Part shown: one piece after another, positions 33,998 to 45,900 of the stretch
Layout of the letters: each line of letters opens with the position of its first letter
How positions within the stretch are numbered: position 1 is the stretch's first letter
NCBI RefSeq assembly: GCF_016097555.1
Contig: NC_054709.1
Span: 28,664,917 to 28,728,916, forward strand
Reading direction: 5' to 3'
Length of the DNA: 64,000 nt
From: Gigantopelta aegis
Taxonomy: Eukaryota; Mollusca; Gastropoda; Neomphalida; Peltospiridae
The notes under the pieces: model-generated
What the model saw: only the letters and a program-made list of their open reading frames with translations
What the model was told of the DNA's origin: nothing
Databases searched by the model: none
Position numbers and translations under genes: made by a program

Positions 33998-35504
33998 TAC
34001 TCTTCAAAAAAAGAAACGCAAAAGGGTACAAATGGGTTTTTAACTCCGATTTTATGTTTCCTACCGGTTTATGCTTTGTGAATATAAGGTCATTGCATGT
34101 CCCAAACACATTCCCACGGTTACATTCGATAAAACGCAGCTACTGTACAATAAAGTTCCAAAATGTGAATATTCGCAAAAACGCAGCCACGTGCAAACCA
34201 TGTCACCACTGCACGTGCGTTGTCTGCACGTGCAACATGAACACCGACAGTATAAAAGTGCAGGGTGTTCGCTTGCCTGGCCTCTGTATCTGGCCGACAG
34301 TTGACAATCCAGGACATGCCACGTCTCAGTGAACCGTAGAGAAACAATGCCATCGGCCGACTAGACGCAGTCGAATCCAGAACGGCCGTTGCCAGGGCAT
34401 TCCATGTGTCCCCAAGCACCATCTCCAGACTGTGGGACCGTTACCAGCAACATGGATCAACACGTGACCTCCCTAGATCCGGTCGACCACGGGTCACTAC
34501 CCCCGGGCAGGACCGCTACATCCGGGTACGCCACCTTCGGGAACGATTGACTACTGCCAATTCCACAGCCGCAGCAATACCAGGTTTGCGCAGGATATCC
34601 GACCAGACCGTACGGAACCGCCTACGTGAGGTAGGAATTCGTGCCAGACGTCCAGTTCGAGGTGTCATCTTAACACCACAACACCGTCGACTCCGACTGC
34701 AGTGGTGCCAGATTCATCGACAATGGCCTCAACTGCGATGGAGACAGGTGTGGTTCAGTGACGAGTCCCGATTTCTGCTCCGACGTCATGATGGAAGATG
34801 TCGCGTGTATAGGCGTCGTGGTGAACGTTATGCGGCAAACTGCGTGCAGGAAGTGGACAGATTCGGGGGGGGGGGGGGGGTAGTGTCATGGTGTGGGCAG
34901 CCATCTCACACACTGGCAGAACTGACCTGGTCCACGTGCAGGGCAACCTGAATGCACAGGGCTACATTGACCAGATCCTCCGGCCACACATCGTTCCAGT
35001 TATGGCCAACGCCAACGCAGTGTTCCAACATGACAACGCCAGGCCTCACACAGCACGTCTCACAACGGCTTTCCTACAGAACAACAACATTAATGTCCTT
35101 CCTTGGCCATCGATATCACCGGATTTGAACCCAATTGAGAATCTATGGGACGAGTTGGACCGATGCCTCCGACAGCGACAACCACAGCCCCAGACCCTGC
35201 CCGAGCTGGCAGCAGCCTTGCAGGCCGAGTGGGCCACCATCCCCCGGGACGTCATCCGTACTCTGGTTGCTTCAATGGGCAGGCGGTGCCAGGCAGTTGT
35301 CAACACACGCGGAGGCCACACCCGGTATTGACTCCAGATGACCTTGACCTTGGTGGTGTGTCCTATCACTTACTCACAATGGACTAGAGTGAATTGTGAA
35401 CAATCCTGCAACATTTGGTAATTATCGGACTCACCATTCAATAATGAAATCAATTCTCCAAATGTTACGACAATGTGGTTTTGCGTTTCTTCTTTTGAAG
35501 AGTA
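33998..35504 (+). mobile_element. Tc1/mariner DNA transposon (DD34E), nearly full length
   Basis: A 1507-bp element with inverted ends TACTCTTCAAAA and TTTTGAAGAGTA, each continuing into AGAAACGCAAAA with a few differences. It is flanked by TA duplications (33996-33997 and 35505-35506), the Tc1/mariner target. It holds one transposase gene. The GC-rich coding part contrasts with the AT-rich surroundings, a sign of recent arrival. Confidence 0.95.
34316..35331 (+). pseudogene. Tc1-type DDE transposase, inactivated
   Basis: Cut-and-paste transposase with an N-terminal helix-turn-helix (SPSTISRLWDRYQQHG, DLPRSGRPR) and a DDE catalytic core: FSDESRF, FQHDNARPHTA and DLNPIENLWDELD, with 34 residues between the second Asp and the Glu (DD34E). 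It ends GGHTRY-stop at 35331. The ATG at 34316 is followed by a TAG at codon 8 (34337-34339). A G16 run at 34865-34880, where the GGGS-VMVWAAI turn is expected, shifts the frame. The rest reads cleanly, so inactivation is probably recent. Confidence 0.93.
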
Positions 35505-35763
35505 TACAAAAACTTAACGTAAACTTAAATGCAAAAATTAGGCATGTAACATCTATACCTATATATCTGAAACACAAAACAATAATTACCTAGTTTCTTT
35601 AAGTATGATGTAGTTTTAAATTTTTAAAAAGATTATTAACTCATTGTTTTTCAAATCGGTATCACATCCATGGGATGAGGGGAAAAACGAATCCAAAGAA
35701 TGAAGTCCATTACAAGTGAGAAAACTGAACTGCATTATCACATCTTGTAATTGCATTCATTCA

Positions 35764-36029
35764 TTTTAACTTATTTTCGTGCTTATATCCAATTAAGGTT
35801 CAAGCACGCTGTCCTGGGCACACACCTCAGCTATCTGGGCTGTCTGCCCATGACAGTGGGTTAGTTGTTAGTTGGTTAGTGGTTAGTGAGAGAAGAGGGT
35901 GTAGTGGCCTTACACCTACCCATTGATCCCTTAAGAACTCGCTCTGGGTTGGAGCCGGTACCGGGCTGCGAACCCTGTACCTGCCAGCCTGTAGTCTGAT
36001 GGCTTAACCGCTGCTCCACCGAGGCCAGT
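35764..36029 (-). mobile_element. SINE, head C-like, tail T3
   Basis: Reverse: TTTTCGTGCTTATATCCAAT, AAGGTTCAAGCACGCTGTCC, then the head complement GAACCCTGTACCTGCCAGCC and CACCGAGGCCAG. Confidence 0.85.
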
Positions 36030-36229
36030 CTTGTAATTGCAATCAAAACTAATGGGTATATTCACTATCATTGTAAATAGTTTATTACCAACTTGACTAT
36101 TTTTCATCTATAAAAGACAACGTTTTATCAATTATTGACCATCATTGAGGGCAATATCTGGTTTTATGGACCGAAGAAATTGATACTGGAACCAAGGTCA
36201 TCAGCTGAGGTCAATATAAATGATTTCAG

Positions 36230-36650
36230 TCCATAAAACCTGTTATTATCCACGTGGTTCAACATAACCGAGTTAATAATAATCATACGAAGCACACTTA
36301 TAATAACAAGTGTAATGAAGTAATTTTGGGAAGCGACGTCATAACATGACATTGCTTCTTCAGTCCTAGCTCAGACTGGACAGTTGCAATATGACGTCAT
36401 TTCGTTGTCTCCTTCTTGTTGTAGTTGAAATATTTGGAGTTGGATCTTCTTATAGTTATAGATAAAGAAAACAACAATAATAATATGGATAATAAAGAAA
36501 TTATTACACTCGCGTGTGAATCCTACTGATTTTACGAATCTCGTGTCAGGATTCATGTATTACCCTCGCTCTCGCTCGGGCAATACAAAAATCCTGACAC
36601 TCGTTTCATAAAATCAGTACGACACACAAGCTCGTTTAATAATCTCTATA
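36230..36650 (+). repeat. Dispersed repeat with CRE palindrome, copy 2
   Basis: Copy of 21210-21640: TTATTATCCACGTGGTTCAA, TGACGTCA at 36392-36399, GGATAATAAAGAAATTATTA, TCTCGTGTCAGGATTCATG. It has an internal inverted repeat (AATCCTGACAC / GTGTCAGGATT). Confidence 0.75.
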
Positions 36651-37365
36651 TATTGCCCGAAAGATGGTCAGTTATTGCTTTATTACATAATGACATCCAT
36701 AAGACTCGTACATTCCTGCTTTGTTTATCAGAATTGAAATATGCCAATGCTTATAATTTCCTGCAAAATGCTTACGTTAAAATTAGCTTTAATATACCTA
36801 CTCTTTAATTGGACTGAATTTTTTTCTCCTTTTGTTTTCATTGGTTAAATATCTCAGCAGGCAATATTATTTTTACTTGGACTGGTGGGACTGACTGAGG
36901 GCAATATCTCTATTTATGGAAAGTCATGTGACTGGTTTTCAATCAATAAGAATACAGATATATTATCATTATGTAATAATATGTTATATCATGCCTGTTA
37001 TTAGTATGTAATACCAGGTAATAAAAATGCTTAATGTACAGTTTTCAGGTTTTTATGCCAGCAATTTTCATGAATCAAATGTACTTAGTCTAGTAATAAG
37101 CCCCCCCTCCCCCCCCCCCCAAAAAAAAAATATAAAAGGCTTGCAGGTATAATTTTGATAGGCACTTCAATTACTTTCAACACAGACTAGAAAAAACAAT
37201 TGTACCCACTATGCTAGGTTTATTTAACTAGGGCTGGGAAGTAACAGAATTGTATATATTTTTTTTAATTTGTAGAATGTGGATATCAGTACTGGTGCAT
37301 CACATCTCAACTCCCTTCAAAAAAAATTGAAAAAAAGAGAAAAAGTTGATGATTAAAAAATGTGT
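36651..37365. other. Gene-free DNA
   Basis: AT-rich; a C-run near 37100-37120. Nothing recognised. Confidence 0.45.
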
Positions 37366-37620
37366 TAAAGTTTGTTTAACGACACCATTAGAGCACATTG
37401 ATTTATTAATCATCGGCTATTGGATGTTAAACATTTGATATTTTAGAGGAAACCTACATATTTCCATTGGCAGCAAGGGATCTTTTACATGCACTTTCCC
37501 ACAAACAGAACAGCACATACCATGGCCTTTGATATACCAGTTGTGGGGTTACTGGTTGAGACAGGGTAAAACACAATGGGTCCACAGAAGAGATTTGATC
37601 CTAAGATCCAAGTCTCTGAG
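37366..37620 (-). mobile_element. SINE, head B, tail T2, running into an array
   Basis: TTTAACGACACCATTAGAGC at the left; the reversed head GATTTGATCCTAAGATCCAA at the right is the first unit of the 115-bp array. Confidence 0.85.
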
Positions 37621-38960
37621 ATCTATTTTAAATGTTTAAACATTAAGAATACATTTGAGAATATACCTTTAACAGTGATCAATGCCGTAAAGGAACATAC
37701 CCTAGTTATTAAACACTAAGATCCAAGTCTCTGAGATCTATTTTAAATGTTTAAACACTAAGAATACATTTGAGAATATACCTTTAACAGTGATCAATGC
37801 CTTAAAGGAACATACCCTAGTTATTAAACACTAAGATCCAAGTCTCTGAGATCTATTTTAAATGTTTAAACATTAAGAATACATTTGAGAATATACCTTT
37901 AACAGTGATCAATGCCTTAAAGGAACATACCCTAGTTATTAAACACTAAGATCCAAGTCTCTGAGATCTATTTTAAATGTTTAAACATTAAGAATACATT
38001 TGAGAATATACGTTTAACAGTGATCAATGCCTTAAAGGAACATACCCTAGTTATTAAACACTAAGATCCAAGTCTCTGAGATCTATTTTAAATGTTTAAA
38101 CATTAAGAATACATTTGAGAATATACCTTTAACAGTGATCAATGCCGTAAAGGAACATACCCTAGTTATTAAACACTAAGATCCAAGTCTCTGAGATCTA
38201 TTTTAAATGTTTAAACATTAAGAATACATTTGAGAATATACCTTTAACAGTGATCAATGCCTTAAAGGAACATACCCTAGTTATTAAACACTAAGATCCA
38301 AGTCTCTGAGATCTATTTTAAATGTTTAAACATTAAGAATACATTTGAGAATATACCTTTAACAGTGATCAATGCCTTAAAGGAACATACCCTAGTTATT
38401 AAACACTAAGATCCAAGTCTCTGAGATCTATTTTAAATGTTTAAACATTAAGAATACATTTGAGAATATACCTTTAACAGTGATCAATGCCGTAAAGGAA
38501 CATACCCTAGTTATTAAACACTAAGATCCAAGTCTATGAGATCTATTTTAAATGTTTAAACATTAAGAATACATTTGAGAATATACCTTTAACAGTGATC
38601 AATGCCTTAAAGGAACATACCCTAGTTATTAAACACTAAGATCCAAGTCTCTGAGATCTATTTTAAATGTTTAAACATTAAGAATACATTTGAGAATATA
38701 CCTTTAACAGTGATCAATGCCGTAAAGGAACATACCCTAGTTATTAAACACTAAGATCCAAGTCTCTGAGATCTATTTTAAATGTTTAAACATTAAGAAT
38801 ACATTTGAGAATATACCTTTAACAGTGATCAATGCCGTAAAGGAACATACCCTAGTTATTAAACACTAAGATCCAAGTCTCTGAGATCTATTTTAAATGT
38901 TTAAACATTAAGAATACATTTGAGAATATACCTTTAACAGTGATCAATGCCGTAAAGGGA
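37601..38960 (+). repeat. 115-bp tandem array, about 12 copies
   Basis: Units start with CTAAGATCCAAGTCTCTGAG at 37601, 37716, 37831, 37946, 38061 and every 115 bases to 38866. Units differ by only a few substitutions. Each unit joins SINE-head sequence, a MITE-like end (GAGAATATACCTTTAA), a 14-base spacer and another MITE end (TTAAAGGAACATACCCTAG). Confidence 0.95.
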
Positions 38961-39331
38961 CATGCCTTAGATTTTAAACACTAAGGCATATTTTTTACTA
39001 TTATAGCCGTTTTTGAAAACTGAAATCATACTTTACTTAGATTTTATGGTTTAGATTATCAGTTTTCATACATTCGAAGTGTTTTTAGTAATCCTGATGT
39101 TTTTAATATCACAAAATGCATTTCTCATATTTTGAAAAATGCACATGTGTCTGAGAAGTAACAGTTATGTAGTCTGAGTTTTAGTCTATTTTTAGAGGGT
39201 ATTTCACCATTTCAAAGTCACAGACTCATGTTTCACTCAATTGTAACTTTATCCAAATGTGTTACAGGTTTGAAGATTAACTAAACTTAGTGTTAATTTT
39301 CACGGGTTGAAACTAGAATCTGTTCCTTTAA
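38952..39331. mobile_element. TTAA-type MITE, second copy
   Basis: Reverse relative of 28755-29150: AAAGGGACATGCCTTAGATT at the left, CTAGAATCTGTTCCTTTAA at the right. It adjoins the 115-bp array, whose units carry its end sequence. Confidence 0.72.
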
Positions 39332-39344
39332 ATAAAAACCAGTC

Positions 39345-40000
39345 TGATGCATTAAATGTAGGATCAATCCCCATCAATGGGTGCTCCACAACTGGTGTAG
39401 CAAAGGCCATGGTATGTGTTATCCTGTCTGTAGGATGGTGCATATAAAAGATACCTTGCTGCTAATTGAAAAGTAAAAAATTTGTTTAAAGTTGATTGAT
39501 GTATTAATCATCGGCTATTGGATGTCAAACATTTGGTAATTCTGACATACAGTCTACCCACTACATGTTTTCATTAATAGCAAGGTGTCTTTTTATATGC
39601 ACTATCCCACAGACAGGATATCACATACCACAGCCTTTGATATTCCAGTCATGGTGCACTGGCTGGAACGAAAAATAGCCCAATGGGCCCACCAACAGGG
39701 ATCGATCCTAGACTGACCGTGCATCAAGCGAGCACTTTACCACTGGGTTACGTCCTGCCCCAGTGTCATTTCACAGGAGAAATTGTCCCCTGCACAGGAT
39801 ATCAGGAGATTTGATCAAATACCAGGAGACTCCTGCCGAATCCAGGAGGGTTGACAGGTCTGGCCCCCACTAATTGAAAAAAGTGGCACATGGCAGGCGA
39901 AAGAGGGTTTCCTCTCTCATTATTTGTGGACCATACGTTTAACGCCATATAACTGTAAACAAAAATATGCTGAACGTGTCGTTAAATAAAACATTTCTGG
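39345..40000 (+). mobile_element. SINE (tail T1) split by a composite insertion
   Basis: Left part 39345-39475 (GTAGGATCAATCCCCATCAA to CTGCTAATTGAAAAG), right part from about 39860 (CTAATTGAAAAAAGTGGCAC to CGTGTCGTTAAATAAAACAT). CTAATTGAAAA repeats at both borders as a target duplication. Confidence 0.82.
39480..39762 (-). mobile_element. SINE, head A, tail T2, inside the split SINE
   Basis: Reverse: TGATGTATTAATCATCGGCT to GGGTTACGTCCTGCCCC. An extra 100 bases (39763-39860, with repeated CAGGAGA motifs) lie between it and the right border. Confidence 0.85.
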
Positions 40001-40757
40001 CTTCATTCATAACAACAGCAAAACAAAATACAACAGAGCTTCCAAATAAATCAATTATACTGCACAATAAAATAAACAGAATGCATGTAAAATATTTCCA
40101 AATAGCACTAGCAGCAATAAATGCAAAATAATAATTCAATACATGACTATTCTGTAAAACAAAAAAGAATGGCATGTGTAAGATACTAGTACTCATAGAT
40201 TTAGTCATAGCAAACGATGAATTTAAAATAAAGGCAAAAATACAACATACCATGTAATACAATTCATAACACACACAGTAGAACAGTAAAACAATGACTT
40301 GCAAAAAAAAACAAAATGCTGAATTTTAAATACTATAACATACCATGTAATACAATTCATAACTGATACTGTAAACCGGGAAATGAAGACAAAAAAAAAA
40401 ATACTACAGTAGTAAATTTATCATATCACATAAAATGCTGATACTTTATATTACACTGAAAATACAAAATTACATCACTTGTTTTTCAATAAGGCAGTTA
40501 CAGGGCTTATCCTGCTGTTTCTTTTCTTTTAGCAAAGTTTTGCAAATTTGGAAACTTTTCTTTCTTATGTAAAGGAGCTTAATTTAAGTTTAAAATATAT
40601 AATTCCCATTTGCTGACCCAACCCTAAACTCTAACCCAATTTTAAACCAAAAATGCTACAAAAACATGAAATAAAATCTTAACAATACAAAAAAATATAC
40701 AAAATAATAATAATAAAATAAATAGCTTAAAGGTGCTAGATATCAAAGTTACAAACG
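40001..40757. other. Gene-free AT-rich DNA
   Basis: A direct repeat CATACCATGTAATACAATTC occurs at about 40247 and 40340. Nothing else recognised. Confidence 0.45.
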
Positions 40758-41059
40758 TTGCTTCAATGACACCACTAGAGCACATTGATTTATTAATCAT
40801 CAGCTATTGGATGTCAAACATTTGGAATTTTGTACTCGTAGTCTCGGATGAAACCTGCTACATATTTCCAATATCAGCAAGGGATCTTTTATACTTTCCT
40901 AGACAGGACAGCCCATACCATGGCCTTTGATACACCAGTCATGGGGCACTGGCTGGGACGGGGGGAAAATGCAATTAGTGAATGAGTCCACTGAGGTGGT
41001 TTGATCCTATGACGCTAGTGCCTCAGGCGGTCGCTCCACCAACTAAGCTAAATCTCGTG
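40758..41059 (-). mobile_element. SINE, head B, tail T2
   Basis: AATGACACCACTAGAGCACA to CCACCAACTAAGCTAAATCT. Confidence 0.87.
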
Positions 41060-41461
41060 AAATTGATGAACTCACACGATGCGTTGCACAAAGACAGTGA
41101 ACTTGCCAGCTTCAAAGCCTCGCATAATGTCAAACAGTGTTCGCCTCAAATGAAAGCCCCAAATTCTGTCTGTCATCCACTAAAGACATTTTTCTACTAG
41201 TAAACAGGGGCGGATTATGCTTTAGGTAAAGGGGGGGGGGGGGGGGGGGGTGGGGGGGGGTTGTAAATGTTTATAATGTGAAATCATAAATTTTACGTGG
41301 ATATCAATTTAGATCTACGTGGTGGGGTTGTTATTTTAGCCGGGGGGGGGATGATTTTTTTGCGGATGATTTTTTTGTTCATACCTAGATGAACATAAAG
41401 TAATAACAGACAATACTTATAATTAAATTTGAAACATACTGAGTAATAATAACATTAAAAG

Positions 41462-41495
<34 letters not shown>

Positions 41496-41781
41496 AAAGG
41501 AAAATAAATCAAAACAAGGGTGTGGAGTTTCAAATCTCAAACTGGTTAAATAGTTAATAGTATATTTTTCAAGCGAGTAAATGTTTCTCTTCGTTGAAAC
41601 CTTGACAGCCGTATCTTCTGTCGAGACATCGAAATAAGCTGAGTGACTTGTATCACATTTGTAGGTTACCATAAAATATGGTAAAGCATCCACAGATTAT
41701 AATAAAATATAGTAAAGCATCAACAGATTACAATAAAATATGGAAAAACATTTACAGATTACAATAAAATACGGGCCTACA

Positions 41782-42352
41782 TTTTAATTTTAACTTATTT
41801 TCGTGATTATATCCAATTAAGGTTCAAGCATGCTGTCCTGGGCACACAACTCAGCTATCTGGGCTGTCTGTCCAGGACAGTGGGTTAGTTGTTAGTGGTT
41901 AGTGAGAGAGAAGAGGGTGTAGTGGTCTTACACCTACCCATTGAGTCGTTAAAACTCGCTCTGGGTGGGAGCTGGTACCGGGCTGCGAATCCTGTACCTA
42001 CCAGGCTCATGTCCAACTGCTTAACCACGGCACCACTGAGGCCACACTGGGTTGTTAAAACTTGCTCTGGGTGGGAGCCGGTACTGGGCTGCAAACCCAG
42101 TACCTACCAGTCTTATATCCGATTGTTTAACCACGACACTACCGAAGCCACATTGAGTTGCTAAGCTCTGGGTGGGAGCCGGTACTGGGCTGCGAACCCA
42201 GTACCTACCAGTCTTATATCCGATTGTTTAACCACGACACTACCGAAGTCACATTGAGTTGCTAAGCTCTGGGTGGAAGCCGGTACTGGGCTGCGAACCC
42301 AGTACCTACCAGCCATATGTCCAATTGCTTAACCACGACACCACTGAAGCCC
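41782..42352 (-). mobile_element. SINE, tail T3, head region in about 4 tandem copies
   Basis: The reversed T3 tail (41782-41935) is followed by about four units of 101-106 bp, each with CTCTGGGTGG, GGAGCCGGTACTGGGCTGC and TAACCACGACACTACCGAAG (starts near 41958, 42064, 42165, 42266). Confidence 0.82.
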
Positions 42353-42571
42353 ATATGGGCCTATTAATTTATGAAGATTACTGTTCTCCTCATTTTTTTT
42401 ATTATTAAAAGGCTTTGTCATTCATTCCACTATTCTCATTATACAGATACTTGTATACAGTATCTTATGTTAGAATAAACCAAATTTGACGAAACTGCTC
42501 TTAAGTTCATAATCACTGTATGTAGTTAAGATGATCTTAGAGCTATGATTGCTTCGTAAAACAGGGACCTG

Positions 42572-42678
42572 GGCCCCGTTCCACAAAGCGATTTTAACCC
42601 TAAGATCACCTTAAGAGCATAGCTACCATATGCACTTAAGGTGATCTTAGGGCCACAATCGCTTCATGGAACGGGGCC
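42572..42678. mobile_element. Palindromic MITE, GGCCCCGTTCCACAAAGCG ends
   Basis: Inverted ends GGCCCCGTTCCACAAAGCGA and TCGCTTCATGGAACGGGGCC, flanked by CTG (42569-42571 and 42679-42681). Same family as 8201-8358. A decayed further copy (GATGATCTTAGAGCTATG) lies just left. Confidence 0.8.
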
Positions 42679-42802
42679 CTGGTAACCTAAGAGATCGTTC
42701 TTAGCTTATTTCAATGCCTGAAGTTGCTGTCCAGTTTCATTCATTCAGTCTTGAATTGTCAACCAGTTTTTTGTTTGGTCTCTCGCTGCCGGTGGATTTC
42801 AT

Positions 42803-42942
42803 TTAGTGTATACCTAGCTTCTTTCTGATGTATCTGGCGACTAGAATCTGTGGCCTCGACTGCCAATCTTCCATAATGTCGTGTGGTGTAGAGATTTGGT
42901 CGCCCTCCAGTCGGTCTAATAATGCTACGCAAATGACAGCTC
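42803..42942 (-). CDS. UPP1: Uridine phosphorylase terminal exon
   Basis: Encodes [20 protein letters not shown] to [11 protein letters not shown]-stop (TAA, plus-strand 42803-42805). LDRLEGDQI is the family signature near the C terminus. The acceptor is TTTGTGTTTTAG. Confidence 0.93.
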
Positions 42943-45900
42943 CTAAAACACAAACAATACAGTAAATTAAAAAAATACACGTATAGTGTAACTCCTCTAA
43001 ACCGGACACCCTCGAGACCAAGTAAAAAGTCTGGTTTTAGAGGTATCCGGTTTAGAGAGGTTCCCTTCTGTATAAATATTTAAAAAGGGACCATGAAAAA
43101 TGTCTGGTTTTGAGCGAATTCTGGTTTACAGAGGGTCCGGTTTTGAGAGGTTTCACTATATTTGGAAGGAAGGAAGGAAATGTTTTATTTAACGACACAC
43201 TCAACACGTTTTAATTACAGTTATATGGCGTTGGACATGTGGTTAAGGACCACACAGATATTGAGGGAGGAAATGCAACACACTCAACATGTTTTAATTA
43301 CAGTTGGACATGTGGACCACACAGATATTGAGGGAGGAAATGTTTTATTTAACGACACACTCAACACGTTTTAATTACAGTTATATGGCGTTGGACATGT
43401 GGTTAATGACCACACAGATATTGAGGGAGGAAATGTTTTATTTAACAACACACTCAACACGTTTTAATTACAGTTATATGACGTTGGACATGTGGTTAAG
43501 GACCACACAGATATTGAGGGAGGAAATGTTTTATTTAACCACACACTCAACACGTTTTAATTACAGTTATATGGCGTCGGACATGTGGTTAAGGACCACA
43601 CAGATATTGAGGGAGGAAATGTTTTATTTAACGACACACTCAACACATTTTAATTACGGTTATATGGCATCGGACATGTGGTTAAGGATCACACAGATAT
43701 AGAGGGAGGAAATCCACTGTCGCTACTTCACATGCTACTCTTTTATATGCACCATCCCACAGACAGGGTAGTATGTATGCCACAGCTGAAGCGAGAAATA
43801 GCCACATGTATTAGGACAACAAAACAGTTTTATTTTAGATAACTTCTCTTAACAGGCACAACAGAATGCAGAAGCAAGTAAGCATTTGGGGGGAGGGGGC
43901 TGACTGAGATTGAGCTCAAAGGAAAGTTTCTTGGAGGGTTCATGAATATGCTCCCCTGTAACATTTTGAAAATTAGATGTCATGAAATGGAATTTCTTGC
44001 ATTCTACAAGTAAAATTAATCTCTGCCTGAGGATTTACTACCAATAATATTTTTTATTCGGTATTATAGCCCCCACCAGCCCTCCCTGCTCTGCCTTGCC
44101 TGCTTAACGTTTTTTCTTTCTCTGTTATAGGGCCTACTGAAAATCATAAAATATTAGCGATCTTAAAATCAAAATCAAAACATCAAAATAAGTGGCGCAT
44201 TAGTGGCCTAAAACTGCAGTAAGGTCATCAAATCAGAACAAAATAATTAAGAATAAGCTTAAGTTGGATGATCTGCTAAAATAATATTTGTCATCAATTT
44301 TGATGTTATGGACAACTTAAATTTAGTAGAAAATTGCAATAATGTTTATTTGTTGTCGTTTGCTATCCTTTTGATTTAAACAATAGCATGTAACCATTGT
44401 TTTGGGATGGGTAAAAAAACTAATCAGAGACATCGGCATATGGGCTCACATTTTTGTAGGGGGTAGGCTGAACTTTGCCTAAATTAAATGAAAATATCCA
44501 AATCTGGATAACAATATTTATTTTACTACCAAACAGCTATATAGGGTTGCAAATGAATCACCAAATATTTTTATATGGATTACATCTAATACAGAATGAT
44601 GGAAATACACATGTACATGATAAAAAGATAACAGGTTAGCACATTTTACCCAAATATATGTATCATTTTTACCTGAATTTCTGGTTTTAAAAAGTTTGTT
44701 TTATTTAACGACGCCACTAGAGAACATTGATTTTTTTATCTTATCATCAGCTATTGGACGTCAAACATATGGTCATTCTGACACTGTTTTTTAGAGGAAA
44801 CCTGCTGTCGCCATATAGGCTACTCTTTATATGACAGGCAGCAAGGGATCTTTTATTTGTGCTTCCCATAGGCAGGATAGCACAAACCACAGCCTTTGTT
44901 GAACCAGTTATGGATCACTGGTCGGTGCAAGTGGTTTACACCTACCCACTGAGCCTTGCAGAGCACTCACTCAGGGTTTGGAGTCGGTATTAAAAATCCC
45001 ATGCCTCAACTGGGATCCGAACCCAGTACCTACCAGCCTGTAGACCGATGGCCTAACCACGATGCCACCGAGGCCGGTAAAATTTCAGGTTTTGCTCCAG
45101 CACTAGAAGAACAGTTGCCCCCCCCCCCCCCCCCCACCCCACCCTCCATCTTGTATGCTTATGATCAGAGAATGAGTCCCCTGAGGGGATTAGATCCTTT
45201 AGACCCAAGCACCTCAAGTGAGTGCATTATCAAATGAGCTGGATCCCACTATGTGAACATCTTTTTTCATACCATGGAATTTACTACAAGTTATTTATTT
45301 CTGAACCGACTGATTTGTAAATTGCACACAAAACTAGTATTTTTGTGTTATTTCCAAAACACTTTTAATTTTCATCTTAAGTCAAACCAAACTGATGTTA
45401 TTTACAAAAATAATTTTTATAGAATGATGGGACAGACTATAGGCATACTTCAAGTTTTACATTATAGCCACGAGAGAAAAGCACATGTCACAGTTCCCAT
45501 GTAATATGGGCCTACAGGCCTAATTTATGCAGATTACAATTTTCATCATTTAAATAATTAAAGGACTTTAGAAAATTATATTAGCATATTGATTAATTAA
45601 TCACTGGCTATTGAATGTCAAACATTTGGTCATTCTGACACATAGTTATCAGAGGAAACCTGCTACATTTTTCCTTAATGCACCAAGGGATCTTTTTATA
45701 TGCACTTTCCCACAGACAGGAAAGTACATACCACGGCCTTTGACCAGTTGTGGTGCACTGGTTGGAATGAGAAAAAACCACAATCAGTTGAATGGATCCA
45801 CCGAGTTGGTTTGATCCTGTAACACAAGCACCTCAAGTGAGCACTCAACCGACTTAGTTAAATCCCACCCCCTCCACCACGAGGGATTGATCTTGCTATC

